Source: Rhea pennata (lineage: Eukaryota; Chordata; Aves; Rheiformes; Rheidae). From it: a DNA stretch of 64,000 bases. The stretch lies in the NCBI RefSeq assembly GCF_028389875.1, contig NC_084671.1, positions 27,249,083 through 27,313,082 of the forward strand, read 5' to 3'. Under the pieces are notes generated by a model, which saw nothing but the letters and a program-made list of their open reading frames with translations, did no database searches and was not told where the DNA came from. Made by a program: the position numbers and the translations under genes. Shown in pieces: positions 50,331 through 61,530 of this stretch; position 1 is the first letter of the stretch; the number at the start of each line of letters is the position of its first letter.

Positions 50331-50470
50331 GGGCAGGTTTAGCTCAGTTGGTTAGAGCGTGATGCTGTTAATGCCAAGGTCACGGGTTCAATCCCCATAT
50401 GGGCTACGCCGAGGGTTGGACTAGATGATCTCCAGAGGTCCCTTCCAACCTTACCGTTCTCTGATTCTCT
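50331..50470 (+). mobile_element. tRNA-Ile-derived SINE with CR1-like 3' tail (TguSINE1-type)
   Basis: Bases 50331-50406 are a near-complete tRNA-like head. It has the A box TTAGCTCAGTTGGTTAGAG, an anticodon-region AAT inside GCTGTTAATGCC, and the B box GGGTTCAATCC. It resembles tRNA-Ile(AAU) with mostly CpG-decay differences. It is followed by GGTTGGACTAGATGATCTCC, then AGAGGTCCCTTCCAACC and an octamer-like end (TTCTCTGATTCTCT), which are typical of avian CR1 3' ends and would let CR1 machinery mobilise it. It is not a functional tRNA gene: the 5' acceptor strand is altered and the CR1 tail is fused. It is inserted in the long plus-strand intron. Confidence 0.88.
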
Positions 50471-50779
50471 ACTGCGTATTTCCTGAACTTGTGCGTGCTC
50501 TGCTATCCAAAAGCATGGTTATACTGATATCTTTACTTGCTCTACCATTTATTGCTATTGGCCTTCAGTTAGCTCTTTTATTTCCAGCATCAGGTTGGGC
50601 AAGGTGCAGATGACAAAATGAGCTGGTGCTTAATTCTTCGCTTGTGAATGGGGAAGTATTGCACACTGAGAGCCTGAACAGTGTGACTTCGTGGTAAACT
50701 CAAATCATGGCAGTTTGTTCCACATGTAGACCCCAGGGAATTGAAACCAACCTTGGTTTTGTCTGCCAGAAGGGTTATA

Positions 50780-50782
<3 letters not shown>

Positions 50783-50821
<39 letters not shown>
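50783..50821 (+). repeat. Poly(A) tract, A39
   Basis: This is an uninterrupted run of 39 A, the longest homopolymer in the window, about 310 bp after the SINE. The SINE itself ends in a CR1-type octamer and does not need a poly(A) tail, so the run is a separate slippage tract or the tail of an unrecognised retroposed insert. Confidence 0.95.
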
Positions 50822-50823
<2 letters not shown>

Positions 50824-53800
50824 TTGCTAGTGTGACTCAAAGCAAAGGCTTTTCTGGATGCATGTTTCTTCTAGAAAGTAATAATGCGCTTATCTAGCAT
50901 GCTGTTGCTTGCAGTTAAAGAGATTGGTCGTTTATGGGTAGTGCCATCTGAGACACGCAAGTGATTTGCTTTCTCGCAGTACAGAAGAGGAAGCTCAAGT
51001 GTGTTGTTTCAGCACTAGAAATGCCAAAGCTCTACAGTGGAGTAAGAGTGTCTGCCATTACAGGCTTTCACTTTGTGTTTTTACTCTGAAAAGAGCTCGT
51101 ATCTTCAGTGGTGCCCACTCTGTGCACTGCTGCTGTTATAGATGAGTCGAACAAAACTCGTGGTCTCTGCATCACTTTGCATCCCTCTAAAAATGCATGG
51201 GTGCACTGGTGTTGAGCACTGGATGATACAAAGTTAAGGGCTGAGTTTGAAAAGAGCAGGGCTTTTTGTTGTGTCCTGGCCACTTGCATCTTGGTGAGTA
51301 TACTCTGCTCTTGCATTTTTGGTGGGATGTTCTAGCCTAGATTAAAACAAATGGGACGATATTCATGTTTAGAAAGTCAGGCCTTCTAGTTCCATGCCTA
51401 AACTAGTCGATAGTATTCAGCATTTTATAGTAATATTTGCTAAGATTTCTGTTGTAAGGTATTATAAATGCTTCGGCATATTCCTTAAATAGCTGAAATA
51501 AATATCTTGCCTGACTATGCTTTAGTGTTGGATAGAAATTGAACTTACTAGGATCTCTTGGAAAGATGTTGTTAAATGAAGTTTGTATGTCACATATAGC
51601 AGTGAACAGTTTTCCGTTTTTCTAACACTGAATTATTTGTATGCAAAAAGGAAGTATATATCTCTAGCTGTAAGTACAATTACTATAGACACATCCAGTG
51701 AAAATGGCCAATTTTGTTAAAACATGAATTTAAGGGAGTGTTAGAATGGTTGCCTGGGGCTTCAGTATGACTTTTCAGTGCTCTGGATGTTTAATACAGA
51801 ATACCCTCACTACTAGGACAGTAGAGCCCAGAATAAATTTCCTTGTCCCAGTTAAGTCAAGAACTATTAAAGCAGAGGTAGTAGGGTTTTAACAAGAGGA
51901 GGAAAAAGGGCGAGGAAAGTGTCAGCTCTCACTCTTGGTGGTGAGAGAGAAAAGTACATGAATGTACCAGAAGTCAGGACTGGAGAAGTGTAAGCAGTAG
52001 TTACTGGTGGAAATAGAAAATAAACTGATGTTGTTAACAGTCAGCCGACTGCCTGTGAGAAGAAATGAGGCCGTCCGCTAGGGGAATGGATATTCCCCTC
52101 CGCTTCGTAAGGAGCTCAGCGTTGCGTTCGAGGCTTTATCTGCAGGAATCACTATTGATAGTGGTGTATTTTTTAGTCTCCCATCAGCAATCTAGTTGAT
52201 ATTTGAAGTTACGAATTTGAAAAATGACTGTTTCAAATGTTGGCGTGACTTCACATTTGATCAGTGGGCATGCCCTCATGGCTTACACTTGTCTCTTACC
52301 CTCACCGGTGGTTGATGTGGCAGGATCCACACAAAAAGGGTCCAGGAAGCAGGAGCCAGCTTCAAAAGCCACCCTGCCTCATTTAATGATCCAGCGATTC
52401 CCTTTGACAAATGAATTTTGAATGTAATAGTCCTGGGTAACTCATTTATTATCAGTGCTGTCCTACCTTGGTCCGTATTAGGGATCTTTGGTATGACACT
52501 CTTACCAAAACGAAAAGACTCACAAGTTTGTTCAGGCTTGCAGGAGAAATTACCACAAGGCCTAGGGAACAGACTTCCACTGCGTGGGTTTCCTCGTGCT
52601 GAATTTATGGTATGTCTGGAGCCTGAGGAAGCTGCTCTTGTGCTTGGGTGGGGATATAGTCTCATTCTCCTGCACTCCCTGGTGTACATTTTTCAGCATC
52701 AAGATTAGTTTTTGCGGTTCTTGAAGTAAAATACGTATGCTCCTGTGCAGTTGAGATTCATCACATGTACAACACGTTGCCTTTTGAACGATTTGGAGCA
52801 GCAAGGCTGTTTCTGTGGTGTCTCCCAGTGATACACATGGGAAGGAAGGATTTGTATCTTCCCCTGTGTAAGCAACAGGTTGACCACAGGCATACCCCAA
52901 GCGGGGAGGCAAACCTGAGTGGTAAGTGTTCTTCTCTTCTCAGTTGGCTCCTCTAATGAGCTCTAGAAAATTGTCCTTCGCATCATCTCAGATGGCTACA
53001 TTTATTAATAAAAAAAGACCTATAAAAATCCTACCTGTATTGGGCACCTACCAGCTGTAGTCCAAGGGAGCACTTTCTAAAACATGCTCTTGACCGTGAG
53101 GATAGTGCAGAATATGAGACCGCTACTGTGTGTGCGTGTTTAAAATCTGCTCGTATCTTGTAAAAGAGAAAACTTGTACTCTTAATGAGCTACATGTCTT
53201 GTGTGGAGGATTTCCAGAGGCTAGACAGATTTCCACAGGCTCCGTAGCGTTTGTAGTTTTTTAATTTCCAGCTTGCCGATGCATTCAGCTTCATGAGGCT
53301 TCTGATGGAGAGGAGAAAAAGCTAAGCCAAAGGTTTTCCTGCTCTCATTTTGATACATGCTTCTCCATTCAGTACTTGGAGATAGCTGGCCTGGGCTGAC
53401 TACTAATTCTAATAAAGTTAAGTTATGCTGCTGGGGTGAAATCTAGGTCTAACTGGAATCATTTAGTACTTTACCTTTGATTTCGATGAAGTCAGGATTT
53501 CTCTTTAGGGTTGGAGACAAAGTTGACTAGATCTGCTTGTGGAGGTGGCAGAAGAAAGCAGTATGAATTCAGGAGCAAGGAAAGCTCAGAAGCAGGAAAA
53601 TGAGAATTGGAGAGATGGCAAAGACGGCAAAGATATAACTAGGGAAGGAAAATGGGCCCACCCCTGAAGGTGGAGGGGAAAGAAGCAGATAATGGTTCAG
53701 GGGAGATGAAGAGCAGGAGAGAGGAGAAAGCTGGAAGTGGAGATCTCCAACATGGAATGCATTGAGGGTAGAAGGTGAGTATTTATTTTTAAGAAAAGCT

Positions 53801-55161
53801 TGCATTTTAGAGAGTCAGAAAAACTTAACTGGCAACTTTCTCCCCACATAAAATTATTTAACCAGTCTGAGCCTGCTGTTTAGAGTGGGATAGGAGCAAT
53901 TCAAGGAAATGGTAGGGAAGGGACGATCCTTTTATTTGCAAGGGAAATGGCACAGAGAAAACAGGAGCCAGTGTTTTGTGGGAAATGTTGCAGGAGTTCC
54001 AGGTGAGTCCCTTTTTTGCTCCCAGGGCTCTGTGGTTTCGTTTTCTTTGTTCTCTGTATCTTCGTTCTCTGGTTTTACAGTTTCACTGATTTCTTAGCTG
54101 CCAACATGCAGCCCTTAAGAGATTTTCAGCGCTTGCTGTTTTCTAAGGTGCAGTTCAGCAACTGTTGTTTTCAAGTGATGTTATTCCCAGGATATTCTTG
54201 GACTGTGGAAGTTGTGAAATTGAGGCAACTTCTTTAGAGCTCTACTTACGTATTTTGCTAGCACTTGTGCTTCTGTATTGTGTAGTAGTGAAGGGAAGAG
54301 AGTCGAGTAGGTTTTTGCTGGTTTGTGCATACTGTATCTGTAGCGCTGAGTACAAAGAGTCTCACTGCTCCTCCTCTTACATTTTATTTTTGTACTTAAG
54401 TTTTAATTTTGTGCCATCTAGAAATCAAGGCAGCAATATGCAGTTCAATGATGCAAGAACTATGCTTACTACAAATCTGCTGTTTTGCACACATGAAACA
54501 TTTATGGGGCAAGAAACTCCTCGCTGCTCTATCTTGAGTCTTTCTGCCTCCTGCAGTGTGAAATTTTGTCTTTGCACTTTGACACAGCTCCTGCAAAGAC
54601 TGTAGTTAATGATCCTCTGTTGGCTCCTCTCCCCTCCAGCCCATCTGTTCTTTGTGTGTCCAGTTTGTTTTTCCCTTAACCACAGCTTATGGGGAGAAAC
54701 TGTCACAGTAAGTAGTACTCCCTGTGAGCTGGAAGATTTTGCCCCAACCTGACAGACACAGATCTGGCCTCAGTTATTTGTACCTTTCTCACCTTTCAGC
54801 AGCCTATATAAGGCAGTGTAATTAGGTAGGAACTCTTTGTTCCTCCAGTAAGATACACTGCAGCGTCCTGGGCTGGTGCTTACTGGCACTGTATGCTGTG
54901 TGACTGGCTTGGTTCTGCAGGGAGCATTTAGGTGCCTTCAAAGGCTTGTGTCTGGTGTGCCGGCTGCTCTGTGGTCTGCAGCTTGGGGCGAGAACTGGGC
55001 AGTGGTTCTGCTTGTCAGGCACAGTGCTAATCCTGCAGAAGAGAGTTGTCTGAGCCTAATCAGAGACTTCTACAGGAACTGAGGGATGTTGCAAATAGAC
55101 AATATTTTCGCATGGAAGATTGACCATTTCTTTGATTTACTTTCTTTTTTTTTAATTCAAG

Positions 55162-55256
55162 ACAGTGCTGCGTGGATGCTTAAAAACCCACGATCCTAAA
55201 ATAGATCGAGTAGAACAAGCACTTCGCTGATGACTGTTCTTGAGGAGAGAAAGAAG
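55162..55256 (+). other. Candidate untranslated exon (95 nt)
   Basis: The acceptor is an excellent polypyrimidine tract (CTTTCTTTTTTTTTAATTCAAG, ending at 55161; the last 20 bases are the key part). The donor is AAGAAG followed by GTAACA (from 55257). The segment has stops in the frames checked and no recognisable peptide. If real it would be a 5' UTR exon of the plus-strand unit or part of a non-coding RNA. Confidence 0.3.
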
Positions 55257-58200
55257 GTAACAATGAACAGATGGCAGGTATTAGTCATATCACTTAATAT
55301 ATCTGGAGAACTTAGATAGCATGGGTACAAAGGTGCTGGAGGAACTTAGAAGAGATGAGTCCTCCTAATGAACCAGACTGGATATTAGAGTTGCACCGTG
55401 TGCAGACATAAGGGACCAGAGAAAATGAGAGGACTTGTAGCCGAATGAGCTGAATCAAGATGAGTGTGTTCAGAGGTTCGTCAAAGCCCTGAGCAGATCC
55501 CAGGCCTGCTTCTATCTGCTCAGTTTGCAAAGCCAGCTTTCTCTTCTGCGTTTGACATGTCCCTCAGAGCAGAGTATGGCTGCTTGGGAGCACCTGTGCT
55601 TATAACACAGCTGCCTGTGCAGAAGGGCTAGTATAAAGGTCCAGTACCCCAGAAATAAGTGATTTTTTTTTCAATTTCAGTATCAATTTCAGTTAATCTG
55701 GCTTTTACTGTAGTGAAGGCCATACAGCAGCTGCTTGATCTTTTCACATTGTAGCTCAGCTGCCAGTAGGCACCTTGCAGTCTAATTCAGCTGGCTCAGC
55801 GTCTCCTCAGTTCCTGAGGTCACCTGTATCTACACATTGGCTTTGGACCAGTTGGCAGCAAGCTTATATGAGATGCTGCTGCCTGCTGATTTGCTGGGAA
55901 CGCATCTTGTAAATGAAATATAAAATATGTACAGCTATTTGTACATTAGTGGCTTCCAGCAAACTTGACACCACAAAACAAGGAGGCTGCTGAAGTTCCT
56001 GCAGAGGCGCAGTGGAGAATTGCATTGCTTCCAGTTGCTTGCTCTGACTGCATTTTTTGTATCATAATTTGCTTTCAAATGAGCCTGTTGAAAGGCAGCA
56101 TGGCTGCAGGCCTGGTAGCAGGTAGGAAGGCAGAGTGCCCATGTGGGCTCGTTCGCCTCCCTTGTGCAGAGAAGGGGTCGCCAGAAATCAGAGCCCCAGT
56201 CTGATCTTGATTTGAAAAATCTTCACAGGTTGAATATGCCATCTCCTCCTGCTTTTCTTTTGTTTCGCTTTTTTGTTGCGTGTTTGTGAAGGGAGCTACT
56301 CTTGAAGATATTCCTGCCTTTTCTTGTACCCGTGCTCTGATCTCTGTGTAGGCCACCAAAGCCACCACCCCATGGGCCCCTGAACTACAAGTACTGTTTT
56401 GATGGCTCTTACGTCTTTGGGTTTTAGCTTTCTCTAACCATGCAGTGAATGCATAAAAGCGAGTAAACCAGTTTCTGTGCTGTGGACCCTGCTGATGCAT
56501 CAGGGGTTGAACTAGGCTTTGTTTATTACTGTTGATACTTAAATTGAGCCAGAACACTTTGAGAATGTGACAGCGGACAGGGCAGCAGGCAGTAAACACC
56601 ATTAAATGACAATACTGTTCAATATTTGCTGTTAATTGAGAGAGGCAGCAGCTGGTGGTATGCAGCTTCAGCCAGGATGAATTAGTAATGAGTCTGTAAC
56701 CCAGGGTGGTTTTTTTGTTGTTTCCCCTGTTTTAAATTGCATCAGCCTTTTGCAGTTCAGGAGTTTGTCTGGGGTAGAAGTCAAGATTTCTTTTCCACTC
56801 TCCCAGCAAAAACTGGTTGAATTTGAGAAAGGATACTGCTTGTCAAAAGTAGTTTGACTAAGATTTTGTGTTATAGTATAATGTAAATTAATGAATCCAT
56901 TTTAATTGAAATATGTAATTGACATGGTTTAACCAAAGTTTCCTTTCAGAAGCAGAGAGCGAGGAAGCACAAAATCTTTAGTATATACTGTAGATGGAAA
57001 TAAAACCAAAACCGACAGGTAAACATGTTAACACCAAGTTCATGGCACTGTTGTTCTCACAAAAATGAAATTCTGAGTTTTTAGTAACTTAATAGGCAAT
57101 TTGCTCTCATATAAGACCAATTCATGCCTCTCAAAAAAAAAAAAAAAAAAAGCCTAAGTTAAATAGGAGATTGTCATAAGGTGTTTCCAGGGATTAATAA
57201 ATGTCTCTGGTTTTGAAGCAGATGAAGTGTAACTTGTTTGTCACTTGGCTGGTTTTGAGCTGGAAGCTCGTCTTGAAGGAAGCACACCCGTAGCAAGCGG
57301 CTTTGGCGCATTGCTGCTCGTTTCAGCTCCCTGGTTCGAGGAAGGGCTTTCAAAGCAGACGTGAATTACAGGAGCTGGGACTGTTTGCTGAGGGTGCCCC
57401 ATCTGAATAATTTTAAATCACAGCATTTGTTGTACCATACTGTATTTAGTGCATTAGCTGACACATTGAAACCACCCTAAAATCTGCACAAAACTGGATG
57501 AAGTCAGTAGAGAAACCTACGGGAATTTAAGCGGAAATCATAGCAGGCCTTAAATTGAAGGGTTTCATCCTATTTCTGTTTTGTAGTGAGCTGTCGTGGA
57601 GCTCTGGTGTTAAAGTGATAAATTTGGCAACAGTAATAAAATAACCTTGTATTTAGGGATCAGCCTTAAGGCGTTTGGGTTAATCTTTCCACCGTATGTG
57701 TGGCAGAGGGTGGGAACAGACCGGGCAAAGCAAACTGAAGGGAAGCATTTCTGTTGCTTGCAGTGGCTGCTGAAGCAGTTTGCAGTTATGGCGTTTTTTT
57801 TTTTTTTCCTTTCTTTTTTTTTTTTCCCAGAGTTTCGGTTTACCTTTCTGGTGGCACTGGAGTGGGAGGCTTGTTCCGGCCAAGCCCCAGCCTAGCAGGA
57901 GGGAGCACACCGGTTGGATATTTTCTCTGTGCTTCCTCTGTGCTTTTGCTAAGCAAATATGTTGAGTTCAACCTTTGAAAACTTACTGATAAGCTGTTAT
58001 CGGCCCAGGGTTAAAAAGCAAACCCTCCCGCCTTGCTGAGTTGGGATAGGCGGCTTCGCAGCCCGGGTAGTGTACAGGAATGCTGTATTAATCCGGGCAG
58101 AGCCTCCGGCCCGGGGACGAAGTTTCCTCTGCGAAGGAATCGCCCGCAGCTGCCAGTGTCGTGCCATTTGGGCAGTCTTCCCTGTAAGTAGGTATTTTGT

Positions 58201-59409
58201 TCAAAATGTTTTGAGCTAGATGTGATGACATGAAGGCAGAGCCATGTTGCGGCATCCGGCAGCATCCTTACGGTGTGAAGCTGGAGGCAGGAAATGAAAC
58301 CCGAGCTCTGCCGCGGCCAACGCGAACGGTCCCATTGATTCCAGCACAGCCAGGCTTTGACCGCGAGCAGGGGAATTTCCAAGCAAATAATGTTCTGTTT
58401 GTTCAGTTCTTTAAACAAAATACATCTGCGGGAGATAGCGTTTGAATCCAAACGCTCCTGATTCTGCTGGTGTTTTGTTAGGAGGAGAAACACTAGGTGG
58501 AAGGAGATCCTTGGGTCTGTGATAGCTAAGTTAGGGAAAAAAAAAAAAAAAGAAAAGAAAAGGAGGGGAAACCAGTTTTTATCAAGAGGATAAGTGGATT
58601 TATGTACTTTAAGAGTTTAAATCCATGAGACATTGCTGTTTGTATACTGACTGATATGTGCACAAAATCTTTCAGATTGGACCTGGGAGGCAAAATATTA
58701 GAAGCAGATAAAGGCTATAAAAGGCCACGGTAAATGGAGGTGTCTAAACTGATCTGCTGGTCCAAGCGCTTAGGCCCCGGAAGGCTCTTCTTGTCCAGGG
58801 TACTGGTAATTCTCCTCTTGCTTACCGGTTAGGAAAAGAGGTTTTAAACTCTGTCCTAGAAGGCTGTATTTTTCATGAAAAATTCATTAATTTATTTCGG
58901 TGGCATGCTACCAGCTTTGGGCATCTACAATTGGATGGCTTTTAAGAGCACCTCTTCCATTTAGCGTGCTGTTTTCTAGGCACATGAATTAGTTGTGTTT
59001 AGAACATGCATCCACAGCGGTGTCTCCCTTTTCTCGAGTCTCTCAAGTCTGTATTGTTTCGTCTGAAGTATCTTACAGAGTATATAAGATATGTAGTATG
59101 TTACAGAGTAATTTTGGGGGAGGGGGTCAAAGAAAATAAACCTTGGGAGTGCATGTATATATACATATATAGATATATTATATATGTATTAATAGGCTCA
59201 CCTTCTTGTCTTAAAATAGACATAAAACCATAATCACTGGTTTTCTGGATTTTTTTTTTTGTTTGACTTAGGAGAACCAACAAAGAAATTTCTTGTAAAT
59301 ACTGGCAAATATTTACATTTTTGAACAGAAGTATGAACTCTGAAATTCATCCCGTAGATCTGTTAAGACATGATGCTCTCCGTGGGGCTTTGCCCTGGCA
59401 TTCTCATTT

Positions 59410-59570
59410 TCAATTGCGGCGGCAGAGGGTTTGCACTTCGAATTTGGGTGCCGCGGCTCACGCGTTTCGTTTGTGCCGCGTCCCCGGGCCGCGCTCGGGA
59501 CCGGAGCGCGCGGCCGACCTGCGTCGTCCTGGGCCGCCTCCGCGTTTGCCCGTCGTTATCCAGGACTGTG
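59410..59570. promoter_or_regulatory. Small CpG islet within the long intron
   Basis: About 160 bp with dense CpG (GCCGCGGCTCACGCG, GCCGCGTCCCCGGGCCGCG) stands abruptly in AT-rich surroundings. It may be an internal or alternative promoter, or an enhancer. Three overlapping plus-strand open frames across it are composition artefacts. Confidence 0.5.
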
Positions 59571-61384
59571 CCGGCACTGGAAGCGATTCCGTGACTCAGT
59601 GATTAACCCGGGGCAACAGGGGTGGCAGATCGAGACTTTCTCATGCAGGAGCGTTGCGGTATCGTCACCCTCCCTTCAGCAGAGCAAATAGAGCCTCTGC
59701 CTAGAGCCTAACCTTGACTTCGCAAGCTGCCTTATTGGGAATGTGGCTTTCCCTCTCCTGTTACGCTCGCTGCTGTATGGCAAGTTAAGGAAGATAAGGA
59801 AGGAACTAACAAAACTGAAATGAAATGAAAGGGGCAAAAAAACTTACCTTGTTGTTGGTGGAAGATCAGCAAATGCATTTTGAGTTGAGGTATCAGCTGG
59901 GAGTTTATGCTGCAGGACTTCCATGTGACGTATTGATTGGTAGTTTTCTAAGGCATGTTCCACAGAAATTACTGTTTCCAAAACTTGTAACCATGTTTTC
60001 TCAAATATGAGATTTGTATCGTGCTCATGGTAACAAATTCACGACTGTCTTTTTTTGGGAATTTCTTTTGGTGTTGTCATCTAAAGCTGCTGTTTCAGAG
60101 TACGTGACTGCTGGTAACTAGATGTGCTAGAATATTAATGTTCAGCTAGCAGAAAAGCCTGTGAAGAGCGTGTGTGTTAAATGCTTGTTGCTTTTGCGGG
60201 GGATCCATGAAAACCAACAATCCCTGCTGCTATATGAATGGATTTTATTCATTGCTGTCTCCTATCTAAGACTGCTGGTGACACCTTTTCTTGCTAGGGA
60301 CTGCTGTCATAAATCTCTGATTATCATGTTTCCTACAGAACTTTTGAAATAATACTGAAAGTTAATCTTGGGTTAAATGCAAATATGCGGTTTTGACATG
60401 GGAGGGGAATATGTGATGCGTACTCCTACTTCTGCAGAAGATTAGGAACATGCTGAACTTGACAGACTTTGGGAGGGTCTCGGCATCAGCTGAATTGTGT
60501 GGGGTGCATAAAACTAAGCAGATGGTGCCTGTGTTTTTGCAAGGTGATAGCCACCTACCTTTTGTTTCCTAAAGCCTCTTAATTCTGGGAAGGCAGTTTT
60601 GGTATTACTGAGTCCCTTTTTCAGTGCTGTAGTAGCTGTCTGTGACGATCCATGAGTATAAGGAAAATGTTTGCAGATGGAGCTCTTGCCTCTATGAGAC
60701 CAACTCGTTCAGTCTTTGCATTGCAGGGGAGCATTAGTCATTTGGGTAATTTCAAGGTGTTATGAAAATATTCTGTTTAGTTTTATAAATATTGGGATCA
60801 GTCTTGCAGCCTTTTAGATTCTGTGGTGTTGGGTGGGAAGAAGATGCAGGAAACTTGGACTAGAAGGCTCAAATAACCTCTGGTCTCTATGCTTGCATGT
60901 ATGATAGCAAGAGGGATAATGGCGTTGTGCATTGAATGCATGTTGGAGGCCTCTAATGCCTTCTAATCCAGGGTGGTGTATTTTTAAATATAGAAAGATG
61001 GAAAGCTATACGCTCTCTTAGTGAAGCTGCTTGCTTACTTATGATTTTTTTAAAAAAAAGTGTTGTAGAATATATGTGCCTGTGCTAAGAAAGGATGTGC
61101 TAAATGAGCCAAGAGATGTGGGGTTTTTTGAGTCCTAGCTTCCATATTTCTTTTCAAAAGTGCATGGTTAATTTTGCATGTTTTCCATTGCACTTAAGTA
61201 TGCATGTAATATCAGGATGTGCTGGTGGGATGCACTGATAATCGTTTGTCTGTATGGTCCATATCTGAAGCAGTCCTTCTGGAGTTAGGGTTTCCTCTTA
61301 TGTTTCAGGTGGATCTTGGGGGCATTTATCAAATATATTTTTGTTTAATAGGATTCTGAGCTTTCTCATTGCTGTTCTTTCTAG

Positions 61385-61530
61385 AGAGAAGTCGTCAGTG
61401 CTGGACTGTCTTAAACATTACTCGTGGTGCAACTTCAGAGAGCAGCTTGATTTATCTCCCTTGAAGAGGACGCATATGTGCAGTAAGCCAAGAGGACATG
61501 GGCTTTCAGTGCATCTGGAAAAATGATCAG
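61385..61530 (+). other. Candidate untranslated exon (146 nt)
   Basis: The acceptor is CTCATTGCTGTTCTTTCTAG (to 61384) and the donor is GATCAG followed by GTATTG (from 61531). One frame is open across nearly the whole segment (ending in TGA just before the donor). It reads REKSSVLDCLKHYSW and onwards, which resembles no MAP3K13 segment I know. Evidence is splice-site quality only. Confidence 0.3.

Noticed and set aside
50331-50406. A free-standing tRNA-Ile gene
   Set aside because: The tRNA-like head is fused directly to a CR1-type 3' end and has mismatches in the acceptor region, so it is a SINE.
56075-56602. A 175-codon minus-strand frame
   Set aside because: No recognisable motif, in the wrong orientation for the inferred host gene, and no splice context.
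58011-58493. A 160-codon minus-strand frame
   Set aside because: No motif or family resemblance; the moderately GC-rich sequence explains the absence of stops.
60845-60895. Possible CR1 3' end (TTGGACTAGAAGGCTC and onwards)
   Set aside because: Only about a dozen bases match the CR1 end phrase and there is no octamer tail; too weak to list.
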